64,000 nt of DNA. It comes from Luteibacter aegosomatis (GTDB lineage Bacteria > Pseudomonadota > Gammaproteobacteria > Xanthomonadales > Rhodanobacteraceae). Below the pieces are notes generated by a model, which was given only the letters and a program-made list of their open reading frames with translations, did not search any database and had not been told where the DNA came from. The translations under genes were made by a program, and so were the position numbers. Each line of letters opens with the position of its first letter. The stretch's first letter is position 1. The stretch covers positions 2,902,001 through 2,966,000 of the forward strand of contig NZ_CP095740.1 of assembly GCF_023078455.1 (NCBI RefSeq). The letters are read 5' to 3'. Positions 56,729-64,000 of this stretch are shown here, piece by piece.

Positions 56729-56892
56729 GGGAAGTCGTACGAAAAATCCAAGATCGCCCATTATGACAGCCAAACGCCCCGACCGCCGGAAACGGACCGC
56801 CCGGGGGGACTTGGCGCGATGCAGCTTGACGGCCCCTCCGTCCGTTCGTCAGGCTCGCGCCATACCTAACCGTATGGGGAGACCGCACGTCC

Positions 56893-57339
56893 ATGAAGAC
56901 CCTGATCCGCTCCACGCTCGCCCTCGCCCTGGTGGCGGGCGCCCTCCCTGCCCTGGCTTCCACCGACAGCCCGGTGGGCAAGTGGAAGACCATCGACGAC
57001 TCCACCCACGAGGTGAAGTCGATCGTGGAGATCACCGACAACGGCGGCGTGCTCGAGGGCAAGGTGCTCCAGGTGCTCAAGTCGGAGCACGGCCCGCACC
57101 CCACGTGCGACAAGTGCGAGGGTGAGCGCAAGGGCAAGCCCATCGAGGGCATGACCATCATGTGGGGCCTCAAGAAAGACGGCGACGAATGGTCCGGTGG
57201 CCAGATCCTCGATCCGGCCAAGGGCAAGATCTATAAGGTCACCCTCAAGCTCGAGGACGGCGGCAAGAAGCTCGACGTGCACGGCTACATCGGATTCTCG
57301 CTGATCGGCCGCAGCCAGGAGTGGGTGCGGGCCGAATAA
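56893..57339 (+). CDS. DUF2147 family secreted protein
   Basis: The 148-residue protein has a signal peptide (MKTLIRSTLALALVAGALPALAS). DUF2147 features follow: PVGKWKTIDDSTHEVKSIVE, GGQILDPAKGKIYKVTLKLE and HGYIGFSLIGRSQEWVR. It has the family's CxxC-like pair (PTCDKCEGERKGKP). It is probably a small periplasmic beta-barrel-like binding protein. A perfect 31-base inverted repeat starts four bases after the stop codon. Confidence 0.9.
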   Translation: MKTLIRSTLALALVAGALPALASTDSPVGKWKTIDDSTHEVKSIVEITDNGGVLEGKVLQVLKSEHGPHPTCDKCEGERKGKPIEGMTIMWGLKKDGDEWSGGQILDPAKGKIYKVTLKLEDGGKKLDVHGYIGFSLIGRSQEWVRAE

Positions 57340-57342
57340 CGC

Positions 57343-57418
57343 ATCGCGGACAGGGTCCGCTCCCACCCTCCCGCAGGAAGCTCGCTACGGGAGGGTGGGA
57401 GCGGACCCTGTCCGCGAT
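57343..57418. repeat. Perfect 31-bp inverted repeat between DUF2147 gene and metG
   Basis: Arms start ATCGCGGACAGGGTCCGCTC (57343-57373) and are exactly complementary to 57388-57418, with 14 bases between. A related, imperfect copy lies after nth (60850-60922). The shared core GGACAGGGTCCGCTCCCAC is of a dispersed-repeat type also found in other xanthomonads and pseudomonads. It can act as a terminator. Confidence 0.85.
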
Positions 57419-57461
57419 CGGCATGCCATAATCCCCGGTCCTACAGCCGACCGTGCGAATC

Positions 57462-59567
57462 ATGGCCCGCCGCATCCTCGTCACCAACGCCCTCCCCTAC
57501 GCCAACGGCCCGCTGCACCTGGGCCACATGCTCGGCTACATCGAAGCCGACATCTGGGCGCGGGCGCAGCGCATGCAAGGCAATGAGGTCTGGTACGTCG
57601 CCGGTGAGGATGCCCACGGCACGCCGATCATGCTGGCCGCCGAAAAGGCCGGAAAGACGTCCGAGCAGTACATCGCCGACATCCGCGCCGGCCACGAGGC
57701 CGACTTCACCGGCTTCCACTTCAGCTACGACCAGTACCACACCACCCACTCGCCGGAAAACCGGGAACTCGCCACGGCGATCTACCTGCGCCTGCGCGAG
57801 GGCGGCTACATCGCCCGCCGCGACATCCAGCAGTTGTACGACCCCGCGCGCGACATGTTCCTGCCCGATCGCTACATCAAGGGCACCTGCCCCAATTGCG
57901 GCACGCCCGACCAGTACGGCGACAACTGCGAGAACTGCGGCGCCACCTACGCGCCCACCGATCTCGTCAACCCGTACTCGGTGATGTCGGGCGCCACGCC
58001 CGAGCTTCGCGACTCGGAGCACTACTTTTTCGAGCTGGGCAAGTTCGAGGCCCTGTTGCGCGACTGGTTCGCCGGCAAGTTCACCGACGGCAAGCCCACG
58101 GCCGACAGCAGCGTGGCCGCCAAGCTCGCCGAGTGGATCGACGGCGGCCTGCGCGACTGGGACATCTCCCGCGACGCGCCGTATTTCGGTTTCCCCATTC
58201 CCGACGCGCCGGGCAAGTTCTTCTACGTATGGCTCGACGCGCCGATCGGCTACCTCGCCGCCTTCAAGGCGCTGTGCGATCGCACCGGCCTGGTCTTCGA
58301 CGATTTTCTCGGCAGAGACAGCACGGCCGAGATGCACCACTTCATCGGCAAGGACATCATCAACTTCCATGGCCTGTTCTGGCCGGCGATGTTGCACGGC
58401 GCCGGCCTGCGCGTGCCGACGGCGCTGCACGTCAACGGTTACCTCACCGTCAACGGCGCGAAGATGTCCAAGTCGCGCGGCACGTTCATCCAGGCGCGCA
58501 CCTACCTGGACTCGGGGTTGGATCCCGAAGCGCTGCGCTATTACTTCGCCACCATGCTCGGCCCGACGCCGGTCGACGTCGACCTCGACCTGAAATCGTT
58601 CGAGGAACGCGTGAATTCGCACCTGGTGGGTAAGTGGGCGAACATCGCCAGCCGCACCGCCGGCTTCCTGCACACGCACTTCGGCGGCACGCTGGCGCCT
58701 CGCTTCGACGATGAAGCCGGCCCGCTGTGGAACGACCTGCTCGCCCAGTACGAAGGCATCGAAACCCTTTACGAAGCCGACGAATACGCCGAGGTCACCC
58801 GTCGCTTCGTCGCCATGGCCGATGCCGTCAACGGCTACATCGCCGCGAAGGCGCCGTGGGTGATCGCCAAGGACGACACCCGTCGCGACGAGCTGCAACA
58901 GGTGTGCACGTTCGCCATCAACGCCTTCCGCCTGCTTTCGGGCCTGCTGAAGCCCATCCTGCCGACCACGGTCGCCGCCGCCGAAGCCTTCCTCGGCGCC
59001 CCGATCGAAAACTTCGCCGACGCCCGTCGCGAACTGTTCGGCCACACCGTCAAGGCCTTCTCGCCGCTGTTCGGCCGTCTCGATCCGAAGAAGATCGAAG
59101 CCATGGTCGAGGCCTCGAAGGAATCGCTCTCGCCCGCCGAGCAGGCCCGCGAGGCCGCGGCAGCCGACACCAAGAAACCGAACAAAGCCAAAGAAGCATC
59201 CAAGCCCATGACCGACGCCGCCGCCACCGAAACCGCCACCATCTCCATCGACGACTTCGCCAAGCTCGACCTGCGCATCGGCAAGGTGCTGACCTGCGAA
59301 TTCGTGGAGGGCTCGGACAAGCTCCTGCGCTTCGAACTCGACGCCGGCTCCCTGGGCAAGCGCCAGATCTTCTCCGGCATCCGCGCCGCCTACGGCGAGC
59401 CGGAGAAGCTGGTGGGCCGCAACGTCGTGTTCATCGCCAACCTCGCTCCGCGCAAGATGCGTTTCGGCGTGTCCGAGGGCATGATCCTTTCCGCCGGCGA
59501 CGGCGGTTCGGACCTGTTCCTCCTCGATGCCGACCAGGGCGCGGCAGCGGGCGCCACCGTCCGCTGA
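57462..59567 (+). CDS. metG: Methionyl-tRNA synthetase
   Basis: It charges tRNA-Met. The 701 residues contain the class I HIGH-type motif ([10 protein letters not shown]), a four-Cys zinc knuckle ([18 protein letters not shown]), the KMSKS motif ([13 protein letters not shown]) and the anticodon-binding helices. A C-terminal tRNA-binding domain ([20 protein letters not shown] to [11 protein letters not shown]) follows an Ala/Lys linker. The ATG at 57462 is preferred over a GTG at 57453. Its stop precedes rnfB by 26 bases, and the two are probably cotranscribed. Confidence 0.97.
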   Translation: MARRILVTNALPYANGPLHLGHMLGYIEADIWARAQRMQGNEVWYVAGEDAHGTPIMLAAEKAGKTSEQYIADIRAGHEADFTGFHFSYDQYHTTHSPENRELATAIYLRLREGGYIARRDIQQLYDPARDMFLPDRYIKGTCPNCGTPDQYGDNCENCGATYAPTDLVNPYSVMSGATPELRDSEHYFFELGKFEALLRDWFAGKFTDGKPTADSSVAAKLAEWIDGGLRDWDISRDAPYFGFPIPDAPGKFFYVWLDAPIGYLAAFKALCDRTGLVFDDFLGRDSTAEMHHFIGKDIINFHGLFWPAMLHGAGLRVPTALHVNGYLTVNGAKMSKSRGTFIQARTYLDSGLDPEALRYYFATMLGPTPVDVDLDLKSFEERVNSHLVGKWANIASRTAGFLHTHFGGTLAPRFDDEAGPLWNDLLAQYEGIETLYEADEYAEVTRRFVAMADAVNGYIAAKAPWVIAKDDTRRDELQQVCTFAINAFRLLSGLLKPILPTTVAAAEAFLGAPIENFADARRELFGHTVKAFSPLFGRLDPKKIEAMVEASKESLSPAEQAREAAAADTKKPNKAKEASKPMTDAAATETATISIDDFAKLDLRIGKVLTCEFVEGSDKLLRFELDAGSLGKRQIFSGIRAAYGEPEKLVGRNVVFIANLAPRKMRFGVSEGMILSAGDGGSDLFLLDADQGAAAGATVR

Positions 59568-59593
59568 TCGGTGCCGCCGGCAACGCGCCAGCC

Positions 59594-60202
59594 ATGATGC
59601 CAACGCTCGCCGACCGCATCGACGACCTGCTTCCGCAGACCCAGTGCGAACAATGCGGCTTCCACGGGTGCCGCCCTTACGCCGATGCCATCGCCGCCGA
59701 CGAGGCGGACATCAACCGCTGCCCCCCGGGCGGCGCGCTCGGCATCGCCCGCCTGGCCGCGCTGCTCGACCGCCCGCCGCTGCCGCTGGACACCACGCGC
59801 GGCGTGGAGAAGCCGCGCACGCTCGCCCGCATCGTCGAGGCCGATTGCATCGGTTGCACCAAATGCATCCAGGCCTGTCCCGTCGACGCCATCGTCGGGG
59901 CGGCAAAGCTCATGCACACGGTGATGAGCGACCTATGCACCGGGTGCGAGCTCTGCGTGCCCGCCTGCCCCGTGGACTGCATCGCGCTCGATCCCATGCC
60001 GCTGGCCCACGTGGAGGATCGCCGACACGCGGACGCGGCGCGTCGTCATTTCCAGCGTCGCGAGGCGCGACTTGCCCGCGAGCGAGAAGCACGCGAACGC
60101 CAGCTCGCCGCGAGCAAGCGCGACGTCGGTGCGCCAGCCGCCCGCAACGCCGTACTCGAAGCCCTTGCCCGCGCCAAGGCGAAGAAAAAGGACAGCCCGT
60201 GA
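59594..60202 (+). CDS. rnfB: RnfB/RsxB-like ferredoxin subunit (orphan)
   Basis: The 202-residue protein has the Fe-S motif CEQCGFHGC plus a fourth Cys in NRCPPGG, followed by two 4Fe-4S ferredoxin motifs ([12 protein letters not shown] and [12 protein letters not shown]). It lacks the N-terminal membrane helix of full RnfB, starting directly with [17 protein letters not shown]. The C-terminus is a basic Ala/Arg-rich helix. No other Rnf subunit is in the window. nth follows with an overlapping stop-start, the same order as the end of the E. coli rsx-nth region. Confidence 0.9.
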   Translation: MMPTLADRIDDLLPQTQCEQCGFHGCRPYADAIAADEADINRCPPGGALGIARLAALLDRPPLPLDTTRGVEKPRTLARIVEADCIGCTKCIQACPVDAIVGAAKLMHTVMSDLCTGCELCVPACPVDCIALDPMPLAHVEDRRHADAARRHFQRREARLAREREARERQLAASKRDVGAPAARNAVLEALARAKAKKKDSP

Positions 60203-60837
60203 AGAAGGCCGACGTGGTCGAGATGTTCAGCCGCCTGCGCGAACTGAACCCGCATCCGAAGACCGAACTGGAATACACCACGCCCTTCGAACTGCTGGCG
60301 GCGGTAGCGTTGTCGGCGCAGGCCACCGACGTGGGCGTGAACAAGGCCACGCGAAAGTTGTTTCCCGTGGCCAATACCCCACAGAAGATCCTCAAGCTCG
60401 GTCTGGAAAAGCTCAAGGGCTATATCAGCACCATCGGCCTCTACAACAACAAGGCGAAAAACCTCATCGCCATGAGCCAAATCCTCGTCGACCGCTACGA
60501 GGGCGAGGTGCCGCGGACGCGCGAGGCGCTGGAAGAACTGCCCGGGGTCGGCCGCAAGACGGCCAACGTGGTGCTCAACACGGCGTTCGGGCTACCCACC
60601 ATCGCGGTGGATACGCATATCTTCCGGGTGTCCAACCGCACGGGCCTCGCTCCAGGGCCGGACGTGCGCAAGGTCGAGGACAAGCTGGAGAAGGTGATCC
60701 CGAAGGAATTCATCCAGGATGCGCATCACTGGTTGATCCTGCACGGGCGCTACGTGTGCAAGGCGCGCAAACCGGATTGCCCGCAGTGCGTGATCGCCGA
60801 TATGTGTGCCTACAAGCACAAGACCAAGGCGGACTGA
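60199..60837 (+). CDS. nth: Endonuclease III
   Basis: This DNA glycosylase/AP lyase repairs oxidised pyrimidines. The 212 residues carry the helix-hairpin-helix with catalytic Lys in [13 protein letters not shown], the catalytic Asp in [12 protein letters not shown], and the C-terminal 4Fe-4S motif in [17 protein letters not shown]. The start is GTG overlapping the rnfB stop. A REP-like inverted repeat follows at 60850-60922. Confidence 0.97.
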   Translation: MKKADVVEMFSRLRELNPHPKTELEYTTPFELLAAVALSAQATDVGVNKATRKLFPVANTPQKILKLGLEKLKGYISTIGLYNNKAKNLIAMSQILVDRYEGEVPRTREALEELPGVGRKTANVVLNTAFGLPTIAVDTHIFRVSNRTGLAPGPDVRKVEDKLEKVIPKEFIQDAHHWLILHGRYVCKARKPDCPQCVIADMCAYKHKTKAD

Positions 60838-60849
60838 AGCAAGACCCAT

Positions 60850-60922
60850 CGTGGACACGGCCCGCTCCCACTCTCCGGTAGCGGACTCACTGCCGGAGGG
60901 CGGGAGCGGACCCTGTCCGAGG
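60850..60922. repeat. Imperfect inverted repeat related to 57343-57418
   Basis: Left arm 60850-60880 (with CCGCTCCCACTCTCCGGTA) pairs with 60891-60922 (TGCCGGAGGGCGGGAGCGGA and CCCTGTCCG). It is followed by the convergent SulP gene stop at 60928. It probably terminates nth. Confidence 0.75.
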
Positions 60923-60927
60923 AGCTC

Positions 60928-62445
60928 CTAGGCCGTCTGGCGCGAGCCCTCCACCCGCCTTCCCAGCTCCTGCCAATCCACGATCAACTCGCAACCGCGC
61001 TTGGACGCGTTACGTCCCCACTCGCGCAGCAGTTCCAGCGACGCCTGGTCGACGTGATGCAAGCGGTCCATGACCACGCTCAGGCGCGTGTTCGGCGGCA
61101 CCGCTTCCAGCTTGCGCGCCATGCTCGGCACCTTCAGGAAGGTCGCCGACCCTTCGAGGTGCAGCGTGGCCTGGCCCGGCTCGTCATGATGCAGAACATC
61201 CATCTTCAGCTTCGAGGAGAGCAGCGCCAGGCGCAGCAGCGACAGGCCGAAGCCGACGATCACACCGGTGAGCAGGTCGGTGGCGACGATGGCGACCGTC
61301 GTGGCGACATACACCGCCGCCGTGCCCTTGCCGTACGCGGCCAGATCCTTGATCTGTTTCGGGTTGACCATCTTCACGCCGGTGAACACCAGGATGCCCG
61401 CCAGGCACGAGACGGGCGTCATCCGCATCAGCCACGGCAACAACATCACGAAGGCGAGCAGCCACGCACCGTGGAAGATGGTGGCCATGCGTGTGGCCGA
61501 GCCGGCCTGCACGTTGGCCGCGCTGCGCACGATCACGCCGGTCATCGGCAGCGCGCCGAGGAAGCCGCAGATCATGTTGCCGACGCCCTGCGCCGCCAGT
61601 TCGCGATCGAAATTGGTGCGCGCGCCATCGTGCATGCGGTCGACCGCCGCCGCGGAGAGCAGGGTTTCCGCGCTGGCGATGAAGGCGAAGGTCGCCGCCG
61701 CCACGAGCAAGGTGGAATCGAACAATCCGAACAGGCTGCCCATGCTCGGCAAGCTCACCGCCGAGAACAGGTTGGACGGCACGTCGACGCGCTTGACGTC
61801 GAGCGCGCCGAACTGCGCGAGGGCGGTCATCGCCACCACCGCGAGCAGCGCGCCGGGTACGAAACGCAGCTTCGCCGGACGAAGCTTTTCCCAGCCGAGC
61901 ATGATCGCGATGGTGCCCAGGCCGATCATCATCGCGGCGGGCATCTGCCCTTCGGCAAAGCCCGTCACCGACTCCCATGCCGCCGCCGGCAGGGCCGCGA
62001 AGTTCTCGAGGCCGCGGGCCTTGGGGATCGCATCGAGCAACACGTGCGACTGCGAGGCGACGATGAGGATGCCGATGCCCGACAACATGCCGGCCACGAC
62101 CGCGGGCGAGGTCATGCGGAACCAGACGCCCACCTTGCAGAAGCCAGCGACCAACTGGATCAGGCCGGCAAGCAACACCACCGGGCCGAGGGCAGCCACG
62201 CCGTGCTCGCGCACCAGTTCGAACACCAGCACCGCCAGGCCTGCCGCCGGCCCGCTGACCTGCAACGGCGAACCGGCGATGGCACCCACCACGATGCCGC
62301 CGACGATACCGGTGATGAGACCGGCGCTGGGTGGCAGGCCCGAGGCGATGGCGATGCCCATGCAAAGCGGCAGGGCGACAAGAAAGACGACCACCGATCC
62401 AAGGAGGTCGCGGCCAAAGAGGCCTTGGGAAAAATAGGCACGCAT
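60928..62445 (-). CDS. SulP-family anion transporter
   Basis: The 505-residue protein has about ten to eleven hydrophobic helices (for example LLGSVVVFLVALPLCMGIAI, GLITGIVGGIVVGAIAGSPL and VVLLAGLIQLVAGF). It ends with a cytoplasmic STAS domain (about residues 400-505, with TRLSVVMDRLHHVDQASLEL). SulP members move sulfate, bicarbonate or other anions. The beta-carbonic anhydrase gene directly upstream, 12 bases away on the same strand, favours bicarbonate. Confidence 0.9.
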   Translation of the reverse strand: MRAYFSQGLFGRDLLGSVVVFLVALPLCMGIAIASGLPPSAGLITGIVGGIVVGAIAGSPLQVSGPAAGLAVLVFELVREHGVAALGPVVLLAGLIQLVAGFCKVGVWFRMTSPAVVAGMLSGIGILIVASQSHVLLDAIPKARGLENFAALPAAAWESVTGFAEGQMPAAMMIGLGTIAIMLGWEKLRPAKLRFVPGALLAVVAMTALAQFGALDVKRVDVPSNLFSAVSLPSMGSLFGLFDSTLLVAAATFAFIASAETLLSAAAVDRMHDGARTNFDRELAAQGVGNMICGFLGALPMTGVIVRSAANVQAGSATRMATIFHGAWLLAFVMLLPWLMRMTPVSCLAGILVFTGVKMVNPKQIKDLAAYGKGTAAVYVATTVAIVATDLLTGVIVGFGLSLLRLALLSSKLKMDVLHHDEPGQATLHLEGSATFLKVPSMARKLEAVPPNTRLSVVMDRLHHVDQASLELLREWGRNASKRGCELIVDWQELGRRVEGSRQTA

Positions 62446-62457
62446 CGTCGGGATTCC

Positions 62458-63147
62458 TCAGGCCGCGCTGGCCACCGTCGGGCGCACGGAGAACCGCGCG
62501 TGCGGCGTGGCATCGGGTGCCTTCGTGACGTCCGCGCCGAGCGGACGGAAGCCACCCTCCAGCGGATCGAAGGCCGTGATCTCGGTACGCGCGAAGTCGT
62601 AGATCCAGCCGTGGATGCGCAGGCTGCCGTTCGCCATGGCGGCGGCCACCGCCGGCAGGGTGCGCAAGTGCTCGAGCTGGCCCACCACGTTTTCCTCGGT
62701 GAGGTAACGCAGGCCTTCTTCGCCGAGGATCGTCGGGCGGTTTTCCGCCACCACGTAGCGCGCCACGTCGGCGTGCTTGAGCCACTGCTCCACCGAGGGC
62801 TTGCCCTTGAGCGCCGCCGGATTCTGCAAGGCCTTCATCGCGCCGCAGTCGGAATGCCCGCAGATCACGATGTGCTTCACCTTCAGCGCGGTCACCGCGT
62901 ATTCGATGGCGGCGACCACGCCGCTGACGTGCTGCGCATAGGGCGGCACGATATTGCCCACGTTGCGATAGACGAACAGTTCGCCCGGCTGCGCCGAAAA
63001 CATGAGCTCGGGCATCACGCGCGAGTCGGCGCAGGTGATGAACATGGTGTGCGGCGTCTGGCCGGAGGCGAGGCGCGCGAACAGCTCGCGCTGGTCGTCG
63101 GTCATTTCACGGCGAAACCGGTCGAAACCCTGGATGAGGCGTTCCAT
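62458..63147 (-). CDS. Beta-class carbonic anhydrase
   Basis: It interconverts CO2 and bicarbonate. The 229 residues contain the zinc ligands in FITCADSRVMPE and CGHSDCGAMKAL, and QPGELFVYRNVGNIVPPY. The ATG at 63147 (MERLIQGFDRFRRE) was chosen over an upstream start because it fits the family length. The SulP transporter gene follows at 12 bases, so they are probably one operon for carbon-dioxide/bicarbonate handling. Confidence 0.95.
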   Translation of the reverse strand: MERLIQGFDRFRREMTDDQRELFARLASGQTPHTMFITCADSRVMPELMFSAQPGELFVYRNVGNIVPPYAQHVSGVVAAIEYAVTALKVKHIVICGHSDCGAMKALQNPAALKGKPSVEQWLKHADVARYVVAENRPTILGEEGLRYLTEENVVGQLEHLRTLPAVAAAMANGSLRIHGWIYDFARTEITAFDPLEGGFRPLGADVTKAPDATPHARFSVRPTVASAA

Positions 63148-63276
63148 GATGGTGTTCTCTCTTTGGGGAGGTAAATCGTCGGGCACGGGCACGGAAGCCC
63201 GTGGCGTGACCGGTGGGCCGGTCACGGCTCGTAAAAGCGCGGTGTGGGGATGGCGACGCCGGGGGCGTCGCGTCGA

Positions 63277-63618
63277 TCAGACGATCGGAGGGCGGAGGTC
63301 GAGATGCAGCCGATGCGCGACGCTGGCCGGCTCGTGGCCGGACGGACGCGACGGCGCCGAGCGCGGCACGGTCACGACGTGATGGGGAGGCACGTCGAAC
63401 GTATCGTCAAGGCTCGTGGTGTTGTCTTCGAGCGACGGCAACGAGACCGGATCGGCTTCGTCGTGATCCGACTCGTTCGCCACCTGCTGGACGACGGGCA
63501 TGCCGTCGTTCGCGTCGCAAGGCATCGCACGGACGCCCGCGCAGGCCACGAACAACGCCACGACCACGAGAACCATGATCGCGAGGCGGTGTGGGAAGCT
63601 GGCGAGGACGCTATGCAT
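63277..63618 (-). CDS. Small exported His/Asp-containing protein
   Basis: The 113-residue protein has an N-terminal hydrophobic segment (RLAIMVLVVVALFVACAGV). The rest is rich in Asp, His and Pro (ANESDHDEADPVSLPSLEDN and DVPPHHVVTVPRS). This composition suggests metal binding, as in small proteins near heavy-metal efflux genes of xanthomonads. The family is not recognised. The start at 63618 was chosen because it directly precedes the hydrophobic segment; the preceding frame is not coding-like. Confidence 0.7.
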   Translation of the reverse strand: MHSVLASFPHRLAIMVLVVVALFVACAGVRAMPCDANDGMPVVQQVANESDHDEADPVSLPSLEDNTTSLDDTFDVPPHHVVTVPRSAPSRPSGHEPASVAHRLHLDLRPPIV

Positions 63619-63873
63619 GCGACCGAACCTACGCAGCACATATGACCGTTGCAAGGGGTGTGAAGCGTCGGATTCATGTTCGACAACGCCTGACACACGA
63701 AAACGTGACGCACCAAGGATTTTTTCGTATCCATGGACATCGAAGCGCGCATGTCCGTTCAGATACGGACGTCCGGACGCCCGTCCCATTATTGAGATAA
63801 TTCCGAAAAGTGATGAATGATCGGACGCGCCGCATCGTCCTCGACATCGAACGGCGCTTCCGCCGGTTCTCAG
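63619..63873. other. Intergenic region at the right edge
   Basis: This segment is relatively AT-rich and should carry the promoter of the small exported protein gene. No known operator is recognised; a GTTGCAAGG near 63648-63656 is too incomplete to call a MerR-type site. Confidence 0.4.
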
Positions 63874-64000
63874 TCAGACGTTGGTGCGGCCGCCCGCGGC
63901 GGGGAGAACACCCGGCTTTTTTTCACGTTCTTGCCTCTTTTTGTCGAAGGCATCGGTACGTCGCCTCGACCGACCCACCTCCGACGGCACCGCTGGTATC
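63874..64000 (-). CDS. Possible C-terminal end of a gene entering from the right
   Basis: A minus-strand frame open to the window edge ends at the TGA at 63874-63876. Its last residues read TDAFDKKRQEREKKPGVLPA and then AGGRTNV. The charged, helical composition looks more like protein than the other frames. The rest of the gene is outside the window and cannot be named. Confidence 0.35.
   Translation of the reverse strand, partial: IPAVPSEVGRSRRRTDAFDKKRQEREKKPGVLPAAGGRTNV

Overview
The window is 64 kb of high-GC chromosomal DNA from a gammaproteobacterium. The gene content and order point to the Xanthomonadales, most likely a Luteibacter/Dyella-like member of the Rhodanobacteraceae. The main reasons are the prmB-aroC-asd-fimV block, the apbC/metG/orphan rnfB/nth block, several TonB-dependent receptors and abundant intergenic REP-like hairpins. 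The assignment rests on gene order and protein character only. I see no tRNA, rRNA, CRISPR array, intact insertion sequence or prophage.

Layout. 1-13 kb: the end of an LD-carboxypeptidase gene whose nucleophilic Ser is replaced by Gly, an AraC regulator, a secreted M28 metallopeptidase, a phosphate-porin-like gene divergent from a TonB receptor, a five-gene operon (two small exported paralogous peptides, a YtrA-type GntR regulator, an ABC ATPase and its permease) behind an operator-overlapped promoter, and a LysR/epimerase divergent pair. 13-20 kb: a leftward housekeeping operon prmB, aroC, 2-hydroxyacid dehydrogenase, asd, a small coiled-coil protein and fimV. 20.3-22.5 kb: a repeat-rich, nearly gene-free region with two families of REP-like hairpins, a 226-bp tandem duplication and one possible small gene.

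22.5-35.1 kb looks like a phosphoester or phosphonate scavenging island: Tat-type phospholipase C, an inositol-monophosphatase-family phosphatase, a 2-aminoethylphosphonate-type ABC importer with a fused permease, a DeoR regulator, a large Oar-like TonB receptor and an alpha-amino-acid ester hydrolase. 35.2-38.4 kb holds three adjacent secreted proteins that share a C-terminal domain; the largest is a lipoprotein with a halovibrin-like N-terminal part.

38.7-54.9 kb is mostly core: psd, a lytic transglycosylase, an HerA-like DUF853 ATPase, greB, a divergent BvgS/BvgA-type phosphorelay, a DUF3025 protein, rimO, a second AraC-type regulator, a VOC protein, a dienelactone hydrolase and an HIT protein. 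55-64 kb holds dcd, apbC, a DUF2147 protein, metG, an orphan rnfB, nth and a SulP transporter next to a beta-carbonic anhydrase. A small exported His/Asp-rich protein and a possible C-terminal gene fragment close the window.

The two places most likely to hold undescribed biology are the small-peptide/GntR/ABC operon (8.3-11.1 kb) and the three-gene secreted-paralogue locus (35.2-38.4 kb). All functional statements come from reading sequence motifs; no database search was run.
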